This document shows positions 12,701 through 24,700 of a stretch of DNA of 64,000 nt, piece by piece. This DNA is from Glossina fuscipes (taxonomy: Eukaryota; Arthropoda; Insecta; Diptera; Glossinidae). The DNA is taken from positions 520,495 to 584,494 of the forward strand of contig NW_023998457.1 of NCBI RefSeq assembly GCF_014805625.2. Direction: 5' to 3'. Position numbers and translations under genes: made by a program. Positions within the stretch are counted from its first letter, which is position 1, and each line of letters opens with the position of its first letter. Under the pieces are notes generated by a model. That model was not told the origin of the DNA. It made no database searches and was given only the letters and a program-made list of their open reading frames with translations.

Positions 12701-15700
12701 TAGCTTTATTCAAAGTGTTCAGAGCTTCTTGAGCTGCTATTAAAGCTGGCTCAGCTTTTACCAAATCTTCTTCACAATCCTTTTGCTTCTTTGATACCTC
12801 GTCAGCTATTAAAGCCACTTTCATTTCCTCTTCATCCGCTAAAGCCTTTTCAGTTTGCACTTTTTCCGTTTCGACGCCCACAATTTCAATTAACGTATCG
12901 GCCGCCTCGTTTTTTTCCTTTAGCTCCACCTCTTGCACAGCCAATTTTACTTTAAGATCGGCCACTTGTACCGCTGTCGATCGCAGTTTTTCTAATCCAT
13001 TCTCTAAACGTACAATTTTACTCTGTAGGTCTTCATGTTTGTGATTAAGTAACTTTAAATATAAACTTATTTGTTCTAAATAACTCTTCGGTGTTGTGTA
13101 ATTATAGCGCCGTTCATTTTGTAGATAAACTTTAGAAGTTTGATTGACAGCAGTGTGCACATAAGCCATAAATTTAGCTACGGAATCATGGTGATTTACT
13201 GGAAGGACTTTACTGCGCGATAAGAAATTCATTGCTACTGAAATTAGAGCCTCTTGCGGCCATTCGTGAAACCAATTTATTGATGTTGCATTCAGAATGG
13301 CAGGGAATTTCCTTGCCCGAATACGTAATGTTGAACCCACGGGTGAGAAACACAAAACTATTTTCAACTGTTTGCGGACGCGGTCTATAAAGAATTTCCA
13401 ACAATTTTCCCGTGAATCGACCAGACCGGCACCCTTGACTTCGTTGCGTACACCTGCTATGATATTCTCGATTTCATCATCGGGGAATAGATCTGGAATC
13501 TCACCGGTAGACAGCATATCGTTGATTAGGACAAGAAAATCCTCACTTGGTATTTGAGCGTCGGTCATCAGAAACATAATGCCGACATTTTTGAGGCCAG
13601 CCTTCAGATACAAACCAGTGAATTCATTCTAATATTAATTGGAAAATTATCTGAAACACTACCGCCTTATTATCAAAGAAGAATACAGCTTACCTTTAAA
13701 TCAGCAACGCCGTAACCTTTTTTAAGTTGTATTTGTACTACTTCCAAACTTGAAATAAACGCAGCCAATCTAGATAAAGATTGCTTACCACTACCACCTA
13801 CTCCCACTAGTAAAGCACTACCACGTGGCGATTCCAATACTCGATTAATTCTATCCAAAATGGATGAAAAAGTGCGTTTGGGAAAATTTATAGAGATTAG
13901 TCATTACGGAAAACCGACCTGCATACATGCATCATAGCATCTTCAAAGAGAACTAAATTCATGGCTGCAACAAGATCATTGTAGGAAGACATTGCCTCCT
14001 GGAGGAGTTTGTGAAGCTCAGTCCAGGCCTTAATAGGCATGTACTTGGGTTCACCAATTCCTCCTGCGAAATGACAGTAGATATTCGGTTTGTCAAATAT
14101 AATCGATTCGTCAATTTCCTCAAAGGATTTCTTTACAATGTCATGTTGCATTTTTGTAAAACTATCGATATCCTTGTCATCAATTAATTTGTCCGAATAA
14201 ACACGCTGAGTTTCATGTTGCCACAGACGTATTAAATCGGTCGAGGACGTCAAACAATCTGTTGTGCTGAAAAGAAGACCCTGAAAGAATAAAGAAAACA
14301 AATGTCTTTCATAAAATGTTTTCTCTTCTGTCTGCATGTCTTTCTCTTCTTTCTTCAACTCTCTTCCATGCTCTCCTTGTGATGCCCATTTACCTGAAAT
14401 ACATTGCTAATGTCTCTTAAATTAAATATATAATGTGATTTGATTGCCGTCGGGAGAAACACTTGCGAACATTTGTTATGCAAAGCTAATGTAGCGGCTA
14501 CGATGTTCGGCGTCATACGGGTCACAATCGGATTAAATTTTTGTTCCGCATTAGAGAAATGCTGAGATAGAATTGTAGAGTATATGCTGGTAATTGAGTC
14601 GGTCCCGGGAAAGCTAACAGCCAATACACAGAAATGGCGTTGCAATCGGGGATTTACGGTAAAACTACCAGCCGTAGGGTTCATGCACGCCACATATTGA
14701 CAGTTGCGTATATCTTTTAACGTAAGCTTATTTCGATCGTACCAGTGACCATAATCGAGATGTTGACGCATTATCGTATGCGGCTGCACAGTTCCATAAC
14801 AATCTACTTCGGGCATATTCATATCATCAATAAAATAAATTAAAGTTTTATTTCCCGGAGGTCCATAATTGCGACCCGCTTTTTTTTCCAAAGGTTTTTC
14901 TAGAATTTTTTGCAACATTTCAGAAGTTGTATAAAAATTAAAAGGTATCGCGGTCACAGCATAATTTTCGGACAACGCTTGCAATTTCTCGTTAATTAAT
15001 ACGGTTTTACCCGATCCAGCTGTTCCCACTAACATTACTGGATGCTTTTTTTCCATCAACAAATCTAAAAAGTATCGTATGCGTATGGATTCGGATGTAT
15101 GAACCAATACAGCCTGTAAGGGTAAATCACCATCGAGCTCAAATTTTGGTATTTTTTCGGTCCATGGAACAAACTGTTTGGTTTCAGTATCCAAGAAATA
15201 ATCAAAAATAGTACCGCCTAAAACAGAAGAGAAGAATTATTTCCATCCTATCTGCTAATAGTTTTCAGTTTTTTTTACTAACCCTGAGGAAACTTTATTG
15301 TTTTGAATTCATTCACCCACCATTTACTAAATTCAATTCGATAGTCAATGGTTTGATCTTGAAACATAGCCGAGCCAAAAGCCCAAATACAAGCAAACAC
15401 GAAATATAATTCATGCCATTCTTTGGGACAATCAGCGGGCGTATTGGTCGGCGTCAAGAGACAATCTAGCAAATGGCACAGCATCTGGATATGAGCCATT
15501 TCGGCGATTGGAGTAATTTTTTTGAAACGTACACGTATTGTTTCTAACGAGGCCGGTATGTATTTATCGAAGAGCATGACCAAATTAGACTTCTCGGAAG
15601 GAATTTTACGTGTTTCTACCCAACTAGTCACATAACTGAAAATTAAAGTTAAAATTTAGTCTTGTTCATAAGAGTCCGAGCAATAGCTTACGGATTCCAA

Positions 15701-18700
15701 CCAAGATCTTGGGGATTTATGTACAATATGCCCGCTCGTGAAACTGTGGCCGGCGTAGCTGTTCTCAAATTGGAAATTTCGAACAGCAAACGCATGGATG
15801 GCGTTAACGCAATTCGCTCATTACTGGCCAAAGTCAATACTTTATTGTCGTCCATTACAGTGTTCAAACTTTCTATCCACATAGGATCTATGTCGCCATC
15901 GAGCACAATCCATTTGGGTTGATCGCCAGTCATGTTTGCCTGATCCCGCATAATCACGGAAAATAAACCGTCTTTCCATTCCCGTGTTGCAGGATTGATA
16001 ATACCAAAAAGTTCATCATTGGTTACAGCTTTTGGATTAAGATCATTAAATATAGGCTTCCGTTTGATATTCTGGTAGGTGCGCAATAGGGTTTTCCATA
16101 CTTGGGTTTTCCCCGTGCCAGCATTACCAACAATAAAAACGGAATGACGTACTTCTAACAATTCTTCTAGCTGCACCACCTTTAATATAAAGGTGTCCTC
16201 AGTTTGCAAAAGCAAATCAGAAGCCGCCTGTTTCACGGTGCGTTCAAAATCAGCATCACGTTTTCGAGGCACATCCAAAGCCGGAAATAAATCGCTTATC
16301 AAACCCATAAAGACTGGCATGTCATCGGTGACAATTTTTGGTATATTAAAATCACGTAACGCTCGCATTAGAACTTCTTCCTCAGGTCTCCCTGGATCAC
16401 CACGCTATAAAATTGCTTTCATAACGTTATATCGATATGAAAAATATTGTGCAATGTTTACCTTGAGTGAACCTGCGACCACAAGCACTGATTTTATAGC
16501 ACGAAGTCCCCAATCATAATGATCCTGTTTAGATAAGAGTTCCTTACATAATGTATATAAGGTAATGAATTTTCTCGCCAAAACACGCGCATCCTGAAAT
16601 CCTTCTGCCACCAACATAATCTCACAAATTAGCTCAAAATCTGGTACTACCATGGCGCATGGTCTAAATAAGGCTTTTAAGTTTTCAGGCAATTCTGTGC
16701 GACCCGCATAACCCGGATTCATTGTTATGAATATACCCACCGTAGGTACACAGGAAATTATTTCTCCCATAAAATTGAATTTGTCCTTCTTATCGCGTAT
16801 AGCATCCTGAACGGACTTCACTTGTACAGCTACCACTGAGAGCACTTCTACGGTAATGCGATTGAACTCATCGAAACAACCCCAGGCCCCTGTTTGAGCT
16901 AGACCTTTATATATATTGCCGCATGATTGGTAATCCATTTGCTCAGAGCAGTTAAACACATAAACCATTATGCCAATAGCTCGTCCCAAATCTTTAGTAG
17001 TTTCTGTTTTACCCGTGCCAGCAGGACCGGCTGGTCCGCCACCCATAATCAGATGCAAACTCTGAGTTAATGTTATATAACAACGATCAGTAAGAGGTGT
17101 TATTACTAAACGTGGTGTATTTCCCAAGTATTCGTGATTGTAACGAAACTCTGCATCGCAAATATTGGCATAGCAATCCTTTTCCATATCATCGAAACGA
17201 TGACGAAGTTGCGATTGCCACATAAAAGCCGAGCCCGCGTCCAATTTGGCCTGGATCATTTTTGAAACAACATCACGCGAGTGTACGTCGATGGTGCAAA
17301 TGGTCATAATTTTTTGACGATCCCCTTTCGAAAGTTCACCCAAGAGCAAGGTGATTAATAAGCTAAGTTGCGAGATTTGTTTTTTATAATAATCCTTGAT
17401 GGCATTATCGTAACCCTCCTCCAGTCGGCTAAAGGCTATGTTCACTTCTGTGGACCACCAAATTTGTGAGCCACACAGTGATACCTGGGCAGGATAATCG
17501 AATAACCATTGTTCCCGTTGCTTTTCCTCATAGGCGACCACCGCTTCGGTAACGTAATGACGCAACGATGAACGCATGGCCGCCTGTATACGATTTAACC
17601 AAACTTCTACTGGACCACGAATGCTTGCCAACTTATCGAACTCAACGTATTCACCGTCCTTAGCATACATGCCCGAAGCTGTGTCTATTTCATTTGCTTC
17701 GTCTCGATTGAATTTCAATCGGGCAATTGAATCAAATAATTTGGTCAAATGTTTGGTGACCATGTCCGGCTGTATGCCATTACTTAAAATGTCAAGCAAA
17801 TCAGCCGACGACACGAAATAGAAACGAGGAAAAGCTAAACGTTTTGTTTCCAAATACTCTGCCAAAGCCTTTTCGCACAGCGTAAGCTCCTTCTGAAGAT
17901 TTTCCAAGCGTTCAATCAACCCGGGTCGATTTGTTGATTCTACAACATTGGAAGATTGAGACATTTCGCTCATAAGTATGCGAAATTCGGTGTCAATATG
18001 ATCGAAACGATCCGAGTCGACTGGTAGCTGTTTGCGTATGTCTTCTGAACTCATGAAGATGCTCTCAAGATGTGTCCAAGTGCGCTGCACCTCAAACCAA
18101 ACTGTTATCACTTGATCAGCAATCATTAACTTACTCTGCCAAGCGGACACTTCTTCTAAGAAATGGGCGATGTACTTCGACGTTATCAAATTCTGAAGGC
18201 ACACTTGATTATCTTCGAGAGTCTCTATGAGTTCTTCCGACGCTCTCAGAAGATTACATCCGGTGCGGGGATGGAGTTCGTGATCAAATTCCATCGTAGA
18301 CCACGTAGTATTTAAATCTCTTAAAATCTTCTCCATTGACATTTCTTTAACGGCCTTATCAACTATATTTTTCACCTCTTCTTCGCATTCATGCAAATTT
18401 AGACCAAGCAATTCAGCCAACGTAGTATCATGATCCATAATGAATTTGACCTATTTATAAGGAGGACATATACAAGCACAGTAAAGCGATCATTCAATAA
18501 AGTTTTTTTTTAAAACAAATTCAAAATTTTCGGTGCTTTAACTCTACCTACACATATAAAGAAAATATAATATACAAATATATACATATACACACACACA
18601 CACATACACACAAACATAGGCACTATTGTTTGCTACAGGACGTCACAAATGTTGTTTTCGTAGTGAAGAACAGAGAATTTTCAAATATTTATTATTACAG

Positions 18701-21700
18701 CTTACCGTTATTTCCTTGGGCAAGGCTGCTAAGCTCTGCAAAGACACACATATGTATTTACAATACGAACATATTTACATGTTTACAGTGATGGTTTATT
18801 AAATTGTTTTTGAACTTAATTCCGCTTCATCAGGTACTTGTGAGAAGAAAAGTTTTATAGTACTTATGTTTTAAGTGTCTGTACAATCAGTGAAATTCAT
18901 CCCGACTACATTATTAGTGGTATAAACTTCGGTGCTAAATACTGACTGGAAATGGAGATCTAGATTAAATCATGCTTAAATGAAGATTTACTTTGAATCG
19001 TTCAGTCGTCACTATAAACAAGAAAAAGGCTTCGTCTATTAATATATTCTTGAGAAATTTTCGTACAACTATTTCGATAAATCTATAACAGAATCCGCTT
19101 ATCATAGAAATGGTTTTTAAAGCGCATGAAGAAATTTAACTTCGACTGATTGTAACTGCTCATAGCTGCTTATCTCTTGACCGCAAAATGAAGTTATCAT
19201 TCTAACTTCAAATTTGGCAGAAATATTGAAAGTTCTTTCTCACAGGTTGATATTGAAAATGAGCCGAATCAGTCGATTGACACGCCTTCAGTACTACGTA
19301 AACTGAGTACACCTCTGTTTTTCAAGAGCAACAAAAAATGGTTTTTTGCTCGTTACTCCTAAACTGCGGCCCATAAAATCTCTACAAAAGTGGAAAAAAT
19401 TGGCCACGCCTATTTAATTTTATAGGATTTATAAAATCATTTTTTTTCAAAATTTTACATGACTCCAAAGTAAGGTTCAAAAACCCCATAAAGTGTATAA
19501 ATTCTTGGCCTATTGCAAAATCAAAATGAACCGTTTAAATGTCCATCTGTCCGTCCGCGCAACTGAGTAGTATCTGTGGTAAAAATTCTACTCCATTACC
19601 ACTCATTTTTAATAAACTTAATAATTAATTTTAAAAAAAATAAATGTATTTACAAAAAAGTATTTACAATGACGAGCTTCATTAATAACACCGAAATTAC
19701 CTTTGTCGAGTTCATCAACTGATTCCAATGCCGCTCACGAATTGCAGGATTTTGCAGTTCTCCGACCGCCCTTAACGATGTTAGCATATTTTTGACAGTA
19801 CCCTCCAGTTTTACGAATGTATCCCAAGAACGCATTTCTTTGTCCAGCAATCGTATATCCTTAGCGAATTTTTTACATTCGATATCCATATTTTCGACAT
19901 CAACTTTACGCCAAGGTGTCGTTTTCCAATCTTCAATGCACGACTGCACAATGAACACATAATCCCATAGTTGCTAGCGCAATAAAATCGGAAATAAAAC
20001 CATTAAAAAAATGTAAAATAGAATGTAGTTAGAAAAGACGTGAGACTTGAAATTTTGAAAATTGTCTTTAATGTATAGCAAATCCGTTCAGATTGATTGA
20101 TTACCTTCAACATTCTCAATTCCTTCCGGCATTGCTTTAATAATTTAAATTCCGGTATATTGACTTCAAAGAGACTGCCCGACTCTTGAATTTCGGCCAT
20201 TTCATTTTCCAAACGAGCCATATCAGCGTTAATACGATCGGCCAAATCATACGGATCAGGACAATCGAAACGAAAAAAATTATAATGACGGAATACTTCA
20301 CGAAATTCTTGTACGTAAATCTCGAAGGCTGACACCTTGTTGCGTATGCTGACCACTTCGGTCGCTTGCAAGGGTGAAACTTGTTGTTTCACTGTCGAGG
20401 CAATCTTTTTCGTATTGGCCCATTGCTCGGGTAATTCTTGCAATAAAACATTGACCTCTTCAGGTATATCCATATCGTAATATTTCAATAATTGGATGGT
20501 TTCTTGTAAGGGCTCAAACATTTCATCAGTTTTGGCAGCTCTCTCTTTTACCTGCATCAAATAAGCCATTAGACTTACCAGGCCCTCGTAGTCACCTTCT
20601 TTAACGATTTGCAAAAGACCTTCGTCTGCTTTGCGTATAAAATTGCTTAAATCCATAAGGCTGCTCGTCACCGTGTTAACCAGATGAGATTTGAACATGC
20701 TACCCCATTTACATACGGTATTTAATAGCGCATGACGAAACGGTCTAACGTCAACTTGAAACCAGGAACTAAACACTTGAAATGATGCAATCCCTTCAAT
20801 TTCATTGGATAAACTCTCGTAATTGTCGATTTGTTCGCGAAATGCTTCTATTGTCGGTGGACTTGGTGACGGAGCGTTCGGATCATTCATTAAAACCGAT
20901 TCGATTTCATCGGGATCCAATATTCGTCCGTATTCCAGAAAAGAATCCATACACTCTTGCCGATCATCTAACCAAAGGTACGAATACCGCTCAAATTGAC
21001 GGCAAAATAGAGCCGCTTCTTCGATTACTCGAGTGACACCGTTTAAGATCTCTCTTCTCATTGCTATAATATCGGGATTCTCTTTCACCATATCCCCATA
21101 ATTACGTTTCTCTTGCGTCTTTAGACGCTTAATAAGCGAAGCCATCTTCATAATGTCACGGATCAGTTCGATAAGCACATTATTAAAGCCCATCCTATCT
21201 TCCGGATCCAGGGAGGGTATAAATATTAGATTCGGTTCCACTAATTCCAGACGCGCCTCAAATAATGGAGCATAATTGTTATCTGGATCCATATTTTCCG
21301 CTATATAACCGACACTAACCCCCACCGTCTTTAGCAAATATTCGTATACAATATTATCGACAAAGTCGACATAATTTAACCACATGACATCATCCTGCCT
21401 ACAATCCATATTGAATTGCACCATATTGTCATAAAGTAATCTATGAATCTCATCGGATGCCGATTGAATTTCAGCATAACGTTTTGCAGTACGATCGGGT
21501 CGCTCGTCAATGCATAATACTGAATCTTTTTTCCCATCTCGACGCTCGAATAACGGTTGCTTCACCCAAGCAGACATAATTCTTCGGATACGTTTCAAAT
21601 TGCCTTGAGTGAGATTAACGCGATTCTGTAAAGCTGCTACCGGTTGACGTAACTTATCCAAATAGGAAGTGATATCTAAAAATTTTAATTATTCCACCGA

Positions 21701-24700
21701 AACAAATATTCGCTCATATGATTTTGCCTCTTCTTACCTTCGGATATCCAAACTAATTCTTGTATACCAATTTCCACTAACTCGTCAATTTGTTGTATTT
21801 CGCTTTCGATTAATTTCAGTTCAACTGGTGAACTATTCTCTTGTATAGTGTTATACCAATCGATACTCTTCTCCAAATTTAAAGTGTAAGTACGAAAGAT
21901 ATCGCTTTTATCGGCAAATTCCAAGGCCACTTGTGGTATATCGTCCACTTCCATTTGCTTAAGGTAATGAACTTCACGCAATATGCAAAAAAGTTCGGAA
22001 CTAAAATTCAAAATCAATAGTTGTGTGTGCGGATCGCGTACTATCAACGACTTTTGTAAATTTATTTCGATTTGTTCGTCTAACTTTTCGGACCAATCTT
22101 TAAATACGTAAGTGCGACTAGCACCAATTTTTAAAAGCAAGCGTTCATAGCGTCGTATAATCTCGAGAGCTTTCTCTGAACGTACAATGCTACGAAGTAG
22201 AGAGGAAAAGATTTGTAATTATTTCAATAACAAAGGTAAGTAAATAATTAAATAAATGAATAAAAAACAAGTAAGAAAATTATATTCGGTCGTGACCGAA
22301 TCTTCTACACCCATCACCGTTGTGCTAAAAAGGACAGAAAAGGTAAAAGAACAGCATTTCCATGCTCTATAAATTGGAGTGAGCGCGGCTGATATTTTCT
22401 ACTTTAAGAATATAAGGTTTGTCGCGTAGGCGTGAGGGAGTTGTGGGTGTGTTCTTTAAAAAGTTTAAGTCGCTTCCATATTCTTTTGCAAATTTGTAGC
22501 CCAAACCTTCATTTTCGTTGACGGGAGAATGGTCATCGCAGATACTACCCACGCGGATAGATGAACAGACACGCTTCGTTGCATTTCAAATTGGCCAAGA
22601 ATTTATATACTTTACGGGATTTTTGAAGCTTGTCTCTGCGTGTGGCAAAGGTATTGAAAAATAATTAAATTTTAATACACTATAATATTAGATGGGCTGG
22701 ATCAACTTTTCCATTTTTGTATAGGCTGTACAGTATCTTTCAAATTTTTGAACATTTACTTACTATAGAGTATATGAGTAATGAGCAAAAATTGCATTGG
22801 GCATTCACCTAAATACTGACCACAAGCGGCAAATTCACTCCACGAAACGAATGAATTAATGTGAGATTCGATAAAAACACTTATCCCACTTATCATATAA
22901 AGACTTTTTAAAATAAGACCTCAATTGGAAGTAGTCGAAAATGGGATCTGATTCCTTTCCACATTCAATAGCGTCCGCCCTTGGGTCAAAGCATGGTGTA
23001 TGAAATTTCATAAGACGGGTAGGTAGACAAGCTTAGGTCGATCAGAAAATGACTTTGGATTGATTAATAAAAGGTGGGTACACCTCAATTCGGGGCGTTA
23101 TTCCTAGGAGTAGGTCAATATGCGCAAGGAAGTGCGTGAATATGCGGTCTAACGCCTCAGGGAACGAACCTGGCTCCAGCGGCTGACGGTCGCCTGTTCT
23201 AACCGCTAGGCAATACGACAAACCTTCCTTCTGAGTATTGCATACATCCGCACACGCTTTAATATTCTCTTGCACGACAAGCTGTGTCGAATATAACAAA
23301 TTCGGAAACTTCTGTTCAAAAATTATAGATGATGGATATATAAAAGGGGGAAAAAAGTATTTGGAAAACTACTCATGCTGCAGAGCCTGAAAATGTTGTA
23401 TAGGCACTGTAATACGACGTTCCAATTGACTGCACCAGCGTATGAAAGCTGCTGCCGGCGGGCAATTATATTCCGGATATAAACACTTGTTATCTGATCG
23501 CATAAACATTTGCTGTTCATAAATTTCTTCGCACATCGTAAGTTCTTCATCTAATAAGCGCACAATTTCATCATATTTTTTTGTAAACTGTTCCTTAATT
23601 TTCGGTCTCTCCAAAACGCTGCCTACTATATTGATAAGCTTGTGATCGATGAAAAAAAAAAACAAAAATTGATTAAAAATCATGAAAATCTGAGGCCAAC
23701 GCGAGTGTATACCTTAAACACACTTTCTAAATTGTAACAATCATCGAAAGCTTGACATAATATGGCCGCCAATTTCATATCCAACTCGAGTATACGTAAT
23801 TGGAAATTTTGAAAATCTTTTATAAACTCATCATCATCTGGATCTAAGACATCGTAACTTTTTGAAGCGAAAGCTGTAAAGTATTGATTAAATTCAACAT
23901 AAACGGCTGTAATACGCGTACTGAGTTGTCGTCCACGTAAGCCACCAATTTCAACTTTTTCCAATTTCAAAAACTCCGTAACTGTATGAAAAAACCTAAA
24001 GGAGAGAAGCAGTTTTAAAATGTATACAATATTGTGAGTATATTCACCATTGTATAGTATTTAGCCGATCTACAAAATTGCTAAAACGTCTAAATACGGA
24101 ATTTGGATGAAATGTCCAAAATACTGGTGGGCGTTGAACGGGATCCTTAAAATATTCGCCAATATTTTCTTTAAAATGATCGAATAATTCGCGAAAAAAT
24201 TTCAATATTTCAATGGAAAGAGTTAAACGTTGCATCGCCTCATCGATATCACTGTGAAATATAGACGAAGGGTCTAGAAAACGTTTCGCCTGAAAACCAA
24301 AACAAAAAAAAAAAGATGAAAATTTCTTAAGAAATTTCGAATTATTTTAAAGTCAACCCATCCACCCTTACCTGATTTATAATTAAATTGCAAATTTGTT
24401 TAAGTAAAATCGTCATCTTGAGCGAATGATTGTAGTAACGCGAGTTACCCCACAGTGTGCAGACAACATGCATTAATGGTATAAACAGTGGCTTACATTC
24501 AGAAAAATCAATTTCTTCCAATTGTTGTATGTGCTTTTTTAAAGGATTTAAATACAAGGTAATGTCTTTGGTTTCAGCGAGAGCTGTAATATTGGGGAAA
24601 AAAACAACCAAAGGTTCGCCTTAAGCAGGAACTAAAAAGCAATGATTTTTTGTAGATATAGATAGATACCTTCTACAACTTTCTTAAATAGAGTTTGAAA

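Noticed and set aside
23146..23217. Functional tRNA gene
   Set aside because: No acceptable anticodon arm and mismatches in the acceptor and T stems.
23281..23299. Alternative dynein exon starting [14 protein letters not shown] at a good acceptor
   Set aside because: Exon 7 at 22189 joins exon 6 in frame and restores family sequence, while this frame runs into repeat and tRNA-like DNA.
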